A DNA stretch of 52,778 bases, taken from positions 1 to 52,778 of IMG/VR virus record IMGVR_UViG_3300008117_000215. One strand, written 5' to 3'. The DNA is from a virus. The notes under the pieces were generated by a model. The model was not told where the DNA came from. It worked only from the letters and a program-made list of their open reading frames with translations, and searched no databases. This document shows positions 24,602 to 32,987 of the stretch, one piece after another; the first letter of the stretch is position 1, and every line of letters starts with the position of its first letter. Made by a program: the position numbers and the translations under genes.

Positions 24602-24893
24602 CTTCCAAAATCTGTGACAACAAAGTGGCATAACAAGCCAAATCCAAAACGCTGTCCTGTACACTCTCATGCTTGGGACTACCACTACTATTCAGCAATA
24701 CCCCCAACCTTGCGACCTTCGTAGCTATCATATTCAAACAATTCAACTTCGCACCAATACCGGTAATACTACCAGCCAATTTGAAATTACTCAACCTGTC
24801 CTTATTCGCATAGTCATCCCCCTTGTTCAACATCGTATCAGCCATCTTCATCACAAACGCATTGAAGTGCGCCACCTGCTCATCCCTTGTCAT
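24567..24893 (-). CDS. DUF1599/nucleotide modification associated domain 1 protein, 108 aa
   Basis: The family pattern is visible. KGDDYANKDRLSNFKLAG at ~24-41 is followed by ATKVARLGVLL at ~57-67, then ESVQDSVLDLACYATLL at ~76-92. In phages this domain has been predicted to act in nucleotide or base modification; the precise reaction is unestablished. Length is close to complete. It overlaps the terminase C terminus by 14 bases. Presence alongside a methyltransferase remnant, a glycosyltransferase and a PAPS-reductase-like protein hints at modified DNA (inference). Confidence 0.82.
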   Translation of the reverse strand: MTRDEQVAHFNAFVMKMADTMLNKGDDYANKDRLSNFKLAGSITGIGAKLNCLNMIATKVARLGVLLNSSGSPKHESVQDSVLDLACYATLLSQILEDENKVDSEGAG

Positions 24894-26877
24894 ATTCGCT
24901 TAGTTTTTCCCTTTCACTACCACTGGCCTTCTGCCACCAATAATGTCCGTATTTTTTCTTTAAGTTGTCTATATACTGGTCTTTGGTCTCACTGCGAACC
25001 TGCTCACCCTTGTTGGCAATCTTCTCCTGAATGGTCTTATATCCATACGAACCATCACTGTTCTTGGTAAGAATAACCTTGCTCCTATACCTCACCTTCT
25101 CCTTCCTCTCCACAGGCTTGTCGAAATTGGGAACGCTTATCATGAATATCAAAAACGCATCTCGTAAATCCGCGTTTTCATTCTCACCCATCAACAACGA
25201 TTCCAACAACAACCTGCTCTTGATATTCGCACCATGCTGACGAAGGAACATATTCGCCTGCCTAACCTGCCACTCCCTGGTATGCTCGTTGATGGCACTG
25301 CCCCTCTTCTTGGTATTTATATAACCCTTTCCGGACAAATCCTTTCTCTTATACGCATACTGGTACAGATTGTTCTTCTCCAAAAAAGTACCGAAGTGGT
25401 CGCCCGTTGAAGCATTCACCTCATAATTTATCTCCTTCCCACCACCATATTGATTGTAGAAATTCCATTGCATAGCCATCTGCCTATAACCATCCTCAAT
25501 CGTATTTGGCCTCTCATAATATATGGCAACCGGAGTGAACGAACCACCATCCGGATCCCAACCCTTGAATATGATACAACCTATCCAAGACCCCCTCTCT
25601 CCACCTTCCCTCCTACCTGTACCGATACCGTCAATGGCCTGGTAATACATAACACCCTTCTTAGGCATCTCAATGATCCAATGACCCCCATCCTTCTCCT
25701 TGGCTCTTTTAACCGAATCAGGAACGGCCTCGACACCCGAACCCGTATTTATCATCCTGTAGGCAACCTCAGGATTCCTTTCCGATAACAACTGCTTATA
25801 TGTATGTCCAAGCAAATCGGCCACATCAGGCTCGAAAAATCCACCCTGTGACAAATCGAATATATCCTGCTCGTCCTTTGGATACTGCATCCGAAAATCC
25901 CTCAACCCCTTCACATCACCACTCTCCTCAAAACGCTTGTAGTTCTCCCAATACCAATCCATACCCGCCTTCTCATCACTCCATCCGTTCTTGCTTATCA
26001 ATCCCATCCATACAGGAACCATCTCGCTTCGCACATTCAAATTCTTACTCCTCTCAATCAAATCGTAAAACGCAGCAACCTGGTTCGGAGTCAACTTCGG
26101 CTCAACCGTACCTGCAATCACCAATAATCCCGTCCTATCAATCCCCTTACTAATCGCAGGAAAGATAGACCCCAAAAAATCCTCAACCCTGCTATGCAGC
26201 GGACCTTCGTCCACATACACATACTTATACCTTCGACCCGACAAGTTCGTAGGACTGTCTGGCTTCTCGCTCGTCTCCTTACAGAACAACACACTCGTCC
26301 TTAACTCCTCGGTACTTATGTTCTCGTTCCATACCTTCAGACTCACCTCCAAGCTCGTTACATTCTTGGTATTGTTCATCTGCACAGGCTTGGTGTTAAA
26401 TACAATCGGATTGAACCTATTATAGCTGAACAGCACCTTGTCGTTGAACATACCGTTGATACCGTCGTTACCCTTACCACTGGTAAGTCCAATCCTGCAT
26501 CCGGGATACACCTTCATGAACCAATACGGCAGATTCGCAAATACCGAAGTCGCCCCAACCTCACGTCGCTTATATACAAGCAGACTCTGGCCTGACTCCA
26601 TACATTCATCAACCCACTGGAACATCAACTCATCCACATCCCTCCACGCAGGACGAAAAACATTTCCATCAATATCATTCAGGAAACACTCCTGCAAATA
26701 GAAGTAATGCGCCCCGGTCAGACCGGCATGACCCTCAATCCATCTCCTATTCTGCTCCTCCCAATACTTGTCCTCCTCCAGTTTCGGATGCTTCATGGAA
26801 GCGAAGTCCGGAACCGGCTCGTATACCCACTTGGGCGGTGGAGGGTCAAACCCTTCAGAATAGTTCGGCTTTCGCAT
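24880..26877 (-). CDS. terL: Terminase large subunit, 665 aa
   Basis: The ATPase/nuclease motor packages DNA into proheads. Residues 103-110 (KRREVGAT) form the variant Walker A loop, and 219-224 (YVYVDE, Asp223/Glu224) the Walker B and catalytic carboxylate. The C-terminal half begins its nuclease domain with QAIDGIGTGRREGG, and DLRDAFLIFMIS near residue 570 offers a further acidic site. Length is typical. The gene overlaps the methyltransferase C terminus by 23 bases. No small subunit is recognisable; the 130-aa gene at 30780-31172 is only a positional candidate. Confidence 0.93.
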   Translation of the reverse strand: MRKPNYSEGFDPPPPKWVYEPVPDFASMKHPKLEEDKYWEEQNRRWIEGHAGLTGAHYFYLQECFLNDIDGNVFRPAWRDVDELMFQWVDECMESGQSLLVYKRREVGATSVFANLPYWFMKVYPGCRIGLTSGKGNDGINGMFNDKVLFSYNRFNPIVFNTKPVQMNNTKNVTSLEVSLKVWNENISTEELRTSVLFCKETSEKPDSPTNLSGRRYKYVYVDEGPLHSRVEDFLGSIFPAISKGIDRTGLLVIAGTVEPKLTPNQVAAFYDLIERSKNLNVRSEMVPVWMGLISKNGWSDEKAGMDWYWENYKRFEESGDVKGLRDFRMQYPKDEQDIFDLSQGGFFEPDVADLLGHTYKQLLSERNPEVAYRMINTGSGVEAVPDSVKRAKEKDGGHWIIEMPKKGVMYYQAIDGIGTGRREGGERGSWIGCIIFKGWDPDGGSFTPVAIYYERPNTIEDGYRQMAMQWNFYNQYGGGKEINYEVNASTGDHFGTFLEKNNLYQYAYKRKDLSGKGYINTKKRGSAINEHTREWQVRQANMFLRQHGANIKSRLLLESLLMGENENADLRDAFLIFMISVPNFDKPVERKEKVRYRSKVILTKNSDGSYGYKTIQEKIANKGEQVRSETKDQYIDNLKKKYGHYWWQKASGSEREKLSEYDKG

Positions 26878-29655
26878 CGTTTATCCTTTGTCCAATCCAT
26901 CTCATACACGGAACAGCCATCGAGTTTCCACATGCCTTATACCTAGGGCCGTCAGGACAGTCTTCGATAGGCTTGTTCTTCCAAGGAATCAGCGTCCAAT
27001 TATCAGGGAACCCTTGGAGTCTTTCACATTCCAATGGGGTAAGTCTGCGGATGGCCATAGGCTGTTGGGCATATATCGCCTTTATCTCATCAATGGCTTC
27101 CATAGATGAACCTCCCCTACTTCCCTTGCATTGGGTTATGGTCGGACTGATATTAGGCATCATCACCTTGGCTCCACTTGTATTTGTTCCACCTACCGCT
27201 TCGGTAATAGTAGCCGCAACTTGCCCATCAATCGCTTGATTATACACATCCACGGCCATAGGTGGAATCAATACCGCATTGGTATTCGTGCCATGTTGTT
27301 CCCTAACAATACCCATGACATTCCCAGTTGTTTTTTGATTATACACATCCACGGCCACAGGCTCCTGATACACCCCATATGCATCACAACCACTCCTCAA
27401 GGTAGGACTCAGTTCCTGCTCAATACCCAATCCGTGTGCTTTGCTGCCCTGGGTAGGTAGGAAACCGAACGAAGTCAGAACCACATTGACGGCCCTCACA
27501 TCACCCTGGTCGAAACAGTTCAATGTATTAATCACCTCGTCACGCTTCCATGTCTCGAAATCATCCGCACTCTTCGCCCTGCGAACCTTTCGATACGCTA
27601 TCTGCTGGTCTTGAGAGGCGGCAATGGTGAAAGCCAACTCATCGGAACCGAGGTATCCTTTTCTGGCAGCCTTGCCAGGTGTGCCTCCATACTCGCCAGT
27701 CTCGGTAGGAGAACCTCCACGGATCTTGAAGGCATGGGCAACGGCATGCACATCCGACTTGGTCAAGGTATACATCGTACCATCGACAGACGCACCCATG
27801 CCTTGCGGACCACCACTGTCCCTTCCAACCAAATTGCCTTGGATGGAGATGGGTTGGGCGACCCCTTGCGTAGCATGGGTATCTATAGTATATGCTGTTC
27901 CATCATCATTCCACCCCTTGCCATTCTGAGCCTTGTCGCGCGTAGTCACATCCTGAATGGCTATCGGTATCGCCACACCATGTGGTCCACTCTTGATGAG
28001 CGTCGGTGTCGTATCAGACTGCTCTATACCAGGGTCCCGGTCGAAATCAAATCCCGCATTCATGGCAGAGCGGTCAATGACCGTAACAGCATGCGGCCCC
28101 CTAGCCACCAACGATGGCATGACCTGCGACTCTTCAATCTTGATGTCGTATTGGGCATTCTCACCCTGGTTGAACGCCGCCCGGTCAATCACCGTAGGTG
28201 TCAACACAGCTCCAAAGTTATCCTTGTCAGGCATGTACTGGCCACCACTCCTAGTAGTCACGGTCGATTCCGTCTGGTCTCCGTTCCACCAAGCCGATAT
28301 CGCAAGTCCCCTACCCTCATGGATGGAATCCGTGCTAGGACCCTTATAGTCCCTAGCCCTCAACGTGCCAACAGTGTCGGCTCCGTTAGGACTCATCCAT
28401 TGGCTACCGACTCCAACGCCATCCTCAGTTGATCCGGCAGCTGCTTGCCTCTTTTCTCGGCTCGGCGCAGGATGCCTTGACACGCTTTCTGACTCAAATA
28501 AAACCTTTGCGGCACTTCCCCTGTTTCCAAAGTTTCCGATAACAGACGTCGTACGTTCGGCTTGTTTGATGAAATCATCATACGGGAAAAACCCGTCCAT
28601 TTCGCTAAATAATTTTCCACTTGTTTTTCTCGCATAATTCGTAAGTTCCGTTTGAAGTGTTAAAAAAGACAATATTGTGCTTGACGAGTTTGGGGACAAT
28701 CCGCTCAAACGACATATGAGCCGACCTATGGCTTCCCCTATCTGGAAAAACATACAGATTCTCGATTCCATTATTTCCCTTGTCAAAGTCGATGTGGTGT
28801 ACAATCTCATCAGATCGTAAAGGTCGTCCAATGCTTTGTTCAACGATCCTTCTGTGAGTGTAGACTGGCCGTCCTGATTCAAACCCAACAATAGGTCTTC
28901 CAGCGTGAGTTCCTTTTCGCTCTTTCCCCCACTTGGCAAATCCCAATTTCTTGACTCTGGTGGAAACTTCTGAAAGACATCTACCAAGAGCTGTTGCCAA
29001 TTCCTGTAGTTGCAGTTTTCCGTAAGCAGACCGAATAACCTCATCCTCCTCTCCACTCCATCTCTTGATTGGCTGACTGACTCCGATTTTAGCGGCTCTC
29101 TTCCGTATACTTTTAAAGTTTCTACCAAGATGACGTGCAATATCTCGGCTAAACATTGTGCGATAGTTAGCGCGGATAAAATCGTCTTCTGACTCAATAT
29201 AGTTTCTACGCTTTGGGCGCATACGAATACCCTTTTTCTTCTTTGTGCGACTCCGAAATTTTGTGCATCCAAAATTTCAACATCACAAACATAGCCTATT
29301 TCTTCCAAGCCGTCAAGGAAAGATTCAAAATCCTTACCACCATTGGACGATAAAACACCTGGTACATTCCCAGAAAAGTCAGCATAAGATTTCCCCTTGG
29401 GTCTTTCAAACCCTGCCTCAATCCCGCTACCGAGAAAGACTGACACGGTGTACCACCTACCAATAGGTTCACCTCCGTATCGGGCCAAGACTCATATTTA
29501 GTCATATCCCCCCAGTTCGGGACATGTGGGAACCTGTGTTTCAGAACCGCACTGGGAAACGGTTCTATCTCGGAGAAGGCAACGGGTTGCCATCCCATAT
29601 CGTGCCAAGCGACACTGGCGGCTTCGATGCCACTGCAAACGGATAAGTATCTCAT
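26855..29655 (-). pseudogene. C5 cytosine DNA methyltransferase, frameshifted by deletion and interrupted by an HNH gene
   Basis: The N-terminal frame (29655-~29367) carries motif I (VCSGIEAAS) and the catalytic PCQ at 70-72, reaching GNLMLTFLG. The rest lies in another frame, 29366-26855. It resumes with NVPGVLSSNGGKDFESFLDG and GVAQRRKRVF, then has motif IX/X at the C terminus (RRLTPLECERLQGFPDNW; RYKACGNSMAVPCMRWIG). The block normally between LTFL and NVPG, including the ENV glutamate, is missing. The target-recognition region holds about eight related modules with repeated VIDRS/VDVYNQ-like phrases, as in multispecific phage enzymes. An HNH gene occupies 28605-29222. Probably inactive unless a recoding event occurs. 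Confidence 0.85.
28605..29222 (-). CDS. HNH homing endonuclease nested in the methyltransferase gene, 205 aa
   Basis: Residues ~1-95 contain two Myb/HTH-like repeats (each with basic RDIARHLGRNFKSIRKRA-type helices). HNH residues follow: EIVHHIDFDKGNNGIENLYV (His142, His143, Asn150/151) and RGSHRSAH (His165/169). The ATG overlaps the methyltransferase V89 codon, exactly where the conserved sequence breaks off. The enzyme sits in a different frame from the interrupted gene, whose frame stays open throughout. Free-standing HNH enzymes often insert into conserved phage genes. Confidence 0.88.
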   Translation of the reverse strand: MRPKRRNYIESEDDFIRANYRTMFSRDIARHLGRNFKSIRKRAAKIGVSQPIKRWSGEEDEVIRSAYGKLQLQELATALGRCLSEVSTRVKKLGFAKWGKERKGTHAGRPIVGFESGRPVYTHRRIVEQSIGRPLRSDEIVHHIDFDKGNNGIENLYVFPDRGSHRSAHMSFERIVPKLVKHNIVFFNTSNGTYELCEKNKWKII

Positions 29656-30086
29656 CTTACATCAACCCAACTTTCCTTCCAATTGTAATGAATGCCTACC
29701 ATACCAAGCGTAGCCATCACAGCCGTGACAAACCACCCGTTGCGGCTCTTCTTCACACGCTTCATAGCCTTCGTGTTGTCAATGGCCATCTGCATGTTCT
29801 GCGCCTCAAGCGTATCACGCTCCGAACGAAGGGACTTCAAATCGGTTTTCAACGAGGATATCGTATTGCTGTGCTTGGCAAGGTCAATGTATATCAACGC
29901 CAACTCCGCCTTGGCCTTCTTCAATTCCATACGATCCAAATCGCATTGGTTCAAGTCGCTCATCAAAGCCTCCATAAGATAGGCCGGCGTGTAAACCAAT
30001 GTATCATTCACCTGTTCCGTAACGCTTTGAGAGTAACTCATTGTACAACTCAGAAGCACTGTCATTGATAGGAGTAGTCTTTTCAT
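29652..30086 (-). CDS. Exported coiled-coil protein with C-terminal membrane segment, 144 aa
   Basis: Signal peptide MKRLLLSMTVLLSCTMSYSQ (possibly a weak lipobox, LLSC), then a long helix with Leu/Lys heptads (LMSDLNQCDLDRMELKKAKA, later SSLKTDLKSLRSERDTLEAQ). A hydrophobic segment near the C terminus (GWFVTAVMATLGMVGIHY) could anchor it. It overlaps the next TM-coiled-coil gene by 83 bases, an arrangement like overlapping spanin pairs, and its stop overlaps the methyltransferase start. Role in outer-membrane disruption is inference. Confidence 0.68.
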   Translation of the reverse strand: MKRLLLSMTVLLSCTMSYSQSVTEQVNDTLVYTPAYLMEALMSDLNQCDLDRMELKKAKAELALIYIDLAKHSNTISSLKTDLKSLRSERDTLEAQNMQMAIDNTKAMKRVKKSRNGWFVTAVMATLGMVGIHYNWKESWVDVR

Positions 30087-30345
30087 TTTTGTAGATGATT
30101 AAGGGTTTTTTGTCATTAATAAATTTCAATTCGTTCACTTGGTTGATTAACCTCGCATTCTCCTCAAGGAGATACGTGTTCATCGCATTGAGCTTCTCGT
30201 TGCGGTCAGTCAGCAAAACCACCGACTCACTCTGCTCGGTTACGGCCTGGTCAACCTGGTCAACCTTCTCCTGTACCACCTTCATGCGTGTACCAAGGAA
30301 AATGCAACCAAGCCCCAACGCCACTGTCGAAATCTTGTAAATCAT
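30004..30345 (-). CDS. N-terminal TM coiled-coil protein, inner spanin-like, 113 aa
   Basis: Residues 3-20 form one membrane segment (YKISTVALGLGCIFLGTR). A heptad-rich helix follows (VVQEKVDQVDQAVTEQSESV; NEKLNAMNTYLLEENARLIN), matching an inner-membrane spanin. The 83-base overlap with the exported coiled-coil gene reinforces this. Bacteroidetes spanins vary strongly, so sequence alone does not prove it. A second spanin-like pattern is at 20244-20537. Confidence 0.65.
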   Translation of the reverse strand: MIYKISTVALGLGCIFLGTRMKVVQEKVDQVDQAVTEQSESVVLLTDRNEKLNAMNTYLLEENARLINQVNELKFINDKKPLIIYKNEKTTPINDSASELYNELLSKRYGTGE

Positions 30346-30536
30346 TTTGTTTTAGTTTTATGGTTCATATCATTGTAATCATCGTATGTAATACATCTCA
30401 ATCCCTTCACATAAGCCTCCATCATCTGCCTCTGCTCCATCTTCAACGCATTCTCCTTCACCTTCGGCCACGAAGTCTCCCTAGTGGGATTGTCCAACTG
30501 CTCTATCATCCATTCAACAGCCGTCTGCTTCATCAT
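30342..30536 (-). CDS. Small KQTAVEW-motif protein, 64 aa
   Basis: Starts MMKQTAVEWMIEQLDNPTRE and continues to an ALKMEQRQMMEAYVKGLR helix. The same opening (KQTAVEWLIESL, then AKQMEKEQMIEAA) is found in the 146-aa product at 46161-46601, so the window holds two family members. This domain is frequent in Bacteroidetes phages and of unknown function. Overlaps both neighbours by four bases. Confidence 0.78.
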   Translation of the reverse strand: MMKQTAVEWMIEQLDNPTRETSWPKVKENALKMEQRQMMEAYVKGLRCITYDDYNDMNHKTKTK

Positions 30537-30778
30537 AGGTGCTTATCCAACAGTGCCAATATATTCAACCAATTGTGCTTGGTCTTGAAGTATACCTCCA
30601 TCGTGGTAGCACCACCCTTCTCATTCATCAAATACACATCAATACCATACAGATCCGTATCATCCTTGTACGAATAATAACCCTTGAAGTCAATCTGGTT
30701 GAACGTGAACATCACATATCCATCCACATAAACCTTGACCCGTCCGTTGTATATCTTCAAATCATAACTGTGTTCCAT
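30533..30778 (-). CDS. Small beta-rich protein, 81 aa
   Basis: Rich in Tyr, Lys and Asp (YDLKIYNGRVKVYVDGYVMF), ending in an amphipathic helix (TKHNWLNILALLDKHL). It has no signal peptide. It is one base from the 130-aa gene and overlaps the KQTAVEW gene by four bases. Not recognised; likely an early regulatory or inhibitor-type small protein. Confidence 0.7.
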   Translation of the reverse strand: MEHSYDLKIYNGRVKVYVDGYVMFTFNQIDFKGYYSYKDDTDLYGIDVYLMNEKGGATTMEVYFKTKHNWLNILALLDKHL

Positions 30779-30779
30779 C

Positions 30780-31172
30780 TCAACTCGTTTTTGCCCTGAA
30801 CGCCCTGTCCGTACTCTGCCTTAACCTGGTATCCTTGTTCAACGCCTCCTGCTCATCTCCGGTCAGCTTGGTCAACAGCCCTTCAGTCTGCTCGTACAAA
30901 TCAGTCTGCTTCTCCAAATACTTCAACACCCTGTCAACCTCCTTGTCCCTGGCCTTCGCCTTCTCCTCGTCATCATCATCCTTGCTGAACAACGACGGCT
31001 TGAAATTAATCAAATCCGCGTTCCAATGGTCAAGCGTCACCTTCCTGGCAACATAACTTTCATAAGCACTATTGTTCACCACCGAATCGTACCAATCCAA
31101 TAGAACCTTGATGTTCTTATCATCCTTGGCCAACCCCTCGAGGTGGCTGTGTTGTTCTTCCGTCAACCTCAT
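30780..31172 (-). CDS. Helical acidic protein, 130 aa
   Basis: Almost wholly helical, with a charged linker (SKDDDDEEKAKARDKEVDRV) and a second helical region (KYLEKQTDLYEQTEGLLTKL). No catalytic motif. Its position upstream of the terminase block makes a small-terminase role conceivable, but no DNA-binding motif is evident. Overlaps the sulfotransferase-like gene by four bases. Confidence 0.68.
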   Translation of the reverse strand: MRLTEEQHSHLEGLAKDDKNIKVLLDWYDSVVNNSAYESYVARKVTLDHWNADLINFKPSLFSKDDDDEEKAKARDKEVDRVLKYLEKQTDLYEQTEGLLTKLTGDEQEALNKDTRLRQSTDRAFRAKTS

Positions 31173-31678
31173 AATATAAACTCCACTTCCGGTCCGAACT
31201 TGATGTGCGGATCCTTATGTTGTACATTCAACTTTATCAACTGCTCTATCTTCATATACGGAACAGGCTTCCCAAAACAATACTCCCATATCGCCACACA
31301 CCCATCGAAAGTAAACACCTCGTTACGGTGTATCACCATCGGATCGTACCGGTCTCGCCAGTCCTCCAGCATGATTCGCAAAGCAGGCATCAAATCCGGA
31401 TCAATCAACTTACGGCAAGCTATCTCCGAACTAACATGGCTCTGGACAACATCACTGTCAATCATAATCCTGCGCTCCGAACGAATCCAAGCCTCAGGCA
31501 TGAACCCATATGTGTTGCAGTCAGCCACGATATCCCAATAACTGTCCACAATAGTCTCCCTCCAATTCCTGTCGTATGCAGCCAATTCATGATAAGCCAC
31601 ACAACTAGGGTGCATGTTCAGCAGCATCGACACGAATGCCGTACCACTCCTTGGAAGTCCCGTAACGGTTATAATCAT
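31169..31678 (-). CDS. Sulfotransferase-like P-loop protein, 169 aa
   Basis: Residues 5-20 (VTGLPRSGTAFVSMLLNMHP) match the 5'-phosphosulfate-binding loop of sulfotransferases (GxPRSGT), with PSCVAYHEL following as in the family. The normal 3'-phosphate motif further on is harder to see; the protein is short (169 versus ~250-300 residues), so it may be a reduced form or bind another nucleotide ligand. Its ends overlap both neighbours by four bases, making it part of the early small-gene operon. Substrate unknown. Confidence 0.75.
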   Translation of the reverse strand: MIITVTGLPRSGTAFVSMLLNMHPSCVAYHELAAYDRNWRETIVDSYWDIVADCNTYGFMPEAWIRSERRIMIDSDVVQSHVSSEIACRKLIDPDLMPALRIMLEDWRDRYDPMVIHRNEVFTFDGCVAIWEYCFGKPVPYMKIEQLIKLNVQHKDPHIKFGPEVEFIL

Positions 31679-32004
31679 AGTATCATAGTTGTCTCGGTGG
31701 ACAGCAACTCCTTATATTTAGCCTCGAACTCCTCACGGGTCTTACCCTCAATCAATACAGGTTCGCGCTTGCCATCCTCTCCGTCAACCATCTTGTACTC
31801 CACACGACCATCAATGGCCGTATGCTGCCAATACTCCATGTCAATCTCCTTCATCTTCTCAAGAATGGAGTTGATACGGACCATGTTGTCCTTCTCCCAC
31901 TGGGCAATCTTGCCCTTCAATAAATACGCAACAATGGAGCCGTTGCGCTTCATGTCGATAAGCTGCTCGTAGCAGTTAAGTAGTTGTTGATTCGTCAGGT
32001 TCAT
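31675..32004 (-). CDS. Coiled-coil protein, 109 aa
   Basis: A helical protein with MNLTNQQLLNCYEQLIDMKR and VRINSILEKMKEIDMEY, then a charged beta-like middle (DGEDGKREPVLIEGK) and a helical end. No DNA-binding or catalytic motif. It overlaps the sulfotransferase-like gene (four bases) and the preceding gene (29 bases). Function unknown. Confidence 0.7.
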   Translation of the reverse strand: MNLTNQQLLNCYEQLIDMKRNGSIVAYLLKGKIAQWEKDNMVRINSILEKMKEIDMEYWQHTAIDGRVEYKMVDGEDGKREPVLIEGKTREEFEAKYKELLSTETTMIL

Positions 32005-32200
32005 TGGGTCTTGATATTTGTAGTTCGTTCAATAAGTCATTCAAAGCAAGTTCCATCTGTATGAACTCGTATACCTCTATATTATGCAACAACTCCTCCG
32101 TCACATCCTCAACAGTTTCGCCAAAAGCACACAAATAAACCTTGCCCCTGACATAACCGCAGTAGAAGTCCTTGACCCTGAATATCACCAACTCAACCAT
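31976..32200 (-). CDS. Small acidic protein, 74 aa
   Basis: Start set at ATG 32200 (MVELVIFRVKDFYCGYVRGK), which overlaps the preceding stop by eight bases; the longer reading would overlap by 44. The product has a beta-rich N terminus and an acidic helix (ETVEDVTEELLHNIEVYEF), ending Pro/Asp/Thr. No family recognised. Confidence 0.62.
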   Translation of the reverse strand: MVELVIFRVKDFYCGYVRGKVYLCAFGETVEDVTEELLHNIEVYEFIQMELALNDLLNELQISRPNEPDESTTT

Positions 32201-32426
32201 TAATGGTAAAGGTAGTAACAAGCAGGTTCGATTCATACCATTTTATTATCTTAATCAACGTCTCCCGATCAGAGCCGTAGTACTGTATCATCCTGGGCAT
32301 GTCCACACTACAGTCGTTCAGGTTCTGCCATTTATGCTTCAACATCTTGCATACCCTGGCAGTCAACATGTGGTCAATCCCCTCGATGTAATACCTATTT
32401 AAGTCTTGGCTTGTTACCTCTTCCAT
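32193..32426 (-). CDS. Small helical protein, 77 aa
   Basis: Start set at 32426 (MEEVTSQDLNRYYIEGIDHM). It is mainly helical (KIIKWYESNLLVTTF at the C terminus) with Cys at two positions. It overlaps the 95-aa basic gene by 32 bases and the 74-aa gene by eight. Not recognised. Confidence 0.62.
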   Translation of the reverse strand: MEEVTSQDLNRYYIEGIDHMLTARVCKMLKHKWQNLNDCSVDMPRMIQYYGSDRETLIKIIKWYESNLLVTTFTING

Positions 32427-32682
32427 TCCTAGCCCTGTTCGAGCTGGCCTTCTCAAGCGTGGTTCCACCATCCTTGGTGTGGCTCACATCCTTGCCGTCA
32501 CCGACCTTGGAGCCGGAGGTACGATTCGCCCTGTTGAGCCGGGACCGATACCTCCTTCTCTCCTCGGTACTGTGGTATTCCTTGTTGTACTCGTTCTTCT
32601 TCTCCCTCGAATCAGGATTCAATGCGAAGTAACGAGCCGATTTGCTCTTACCCTTGAACTTTCCAGCCAACTTGTTTCTCAT
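32395..32682 (-). CDS. Conserved basic protein with DVSHTKDG motif, 95 aa
   Basis: Contains KSKSARYFALNPDSREKKNE, YHSTEERRRYRSRLNRANR and the phrase GKDVSHTKDGGTTLEKASSN, a motif combination I recall in cyanophage and large-virus proteins of unknown function. Highly basic, no Cys, probably nucleic-acid-binding. It shares one base with the DUF3127 gene end, which fits a replication-linked role. Confidence 0.8.
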   Translation of the reverse strand: MRNKLAGKFKGKSKSARYFALNPDSREKKNEYNKEYHSTEERRRYRSRLNRANRTSGSKVGDGKDVSHTKDGGTTLEKASSNRARNGRGNKPRLK

Positions 32683-32987
32683 CAGAACGGCAAGTCGGTA
32701 GCCGGTGCAGACTGAAGCAACTCAATCTTCCAAGCGTTCAGGTTCGTATAATACTTTCCGTTGTACTCACGGCTCTCCACATTGAAAGCCACGTTCACCT
32801 CAGCCCCTTCAGCCAAGTTCCCTACACGCTCAAGCGCCGCATCAGTACGGGCCGTGAACGCCGCAAGCTTGTCGTAACTGCCATCCTTGAACTCCACAAT
32901 GAAGTCACGACGCTTCCATCCTTTTCCGTTCTTACTCTCCCCCTGCTCAATAGGCAGGATTGTCTTCACTCTTCCTTTGATTTCCAT
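32682..32987 (-). CDS. DUF3127 single-strand-binding-like protein, 101 aa
   Basis: MEIKGRVKTILPIEQGESKN starts an OB-fold-like barrel, and ESREYNGKYYTNLNAWKIE near residues 70-88 is the typical DUF3127 segment. The family is found mainly in Bacteroidetes and their phages and is thought to bind single-stranded DNA. Full length; it ends with a short DLPF tail similar in position to the acidic tips of SSB proteins. Overlaps the RHH gene by 41 bases. Confidence 0.88.
   Translation of the reverse strand: MEIKGRVKTILPIEQGESKNGKGWKRRDFIVEFKDGSYDKLAAFTARTDAALERVGNLAEGAEVNVAFNVESREYNGKYYTNLNAWKIELLQSAPATDLPF

Noticed and set aside
27611-28432. 273-codon plus-strand frame opposite the methyltransferase
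   Set aside because: Arg/Ser/His-rich shadow of the methyltransferase frame; no start context or family pattern.
28544-29221. Group I intron containing the HNH gene
   Set aside because: Only about 60 bases lie outside the HNH reading frame, too few for a catalytic intron core, and no conserved intron elements were seen.
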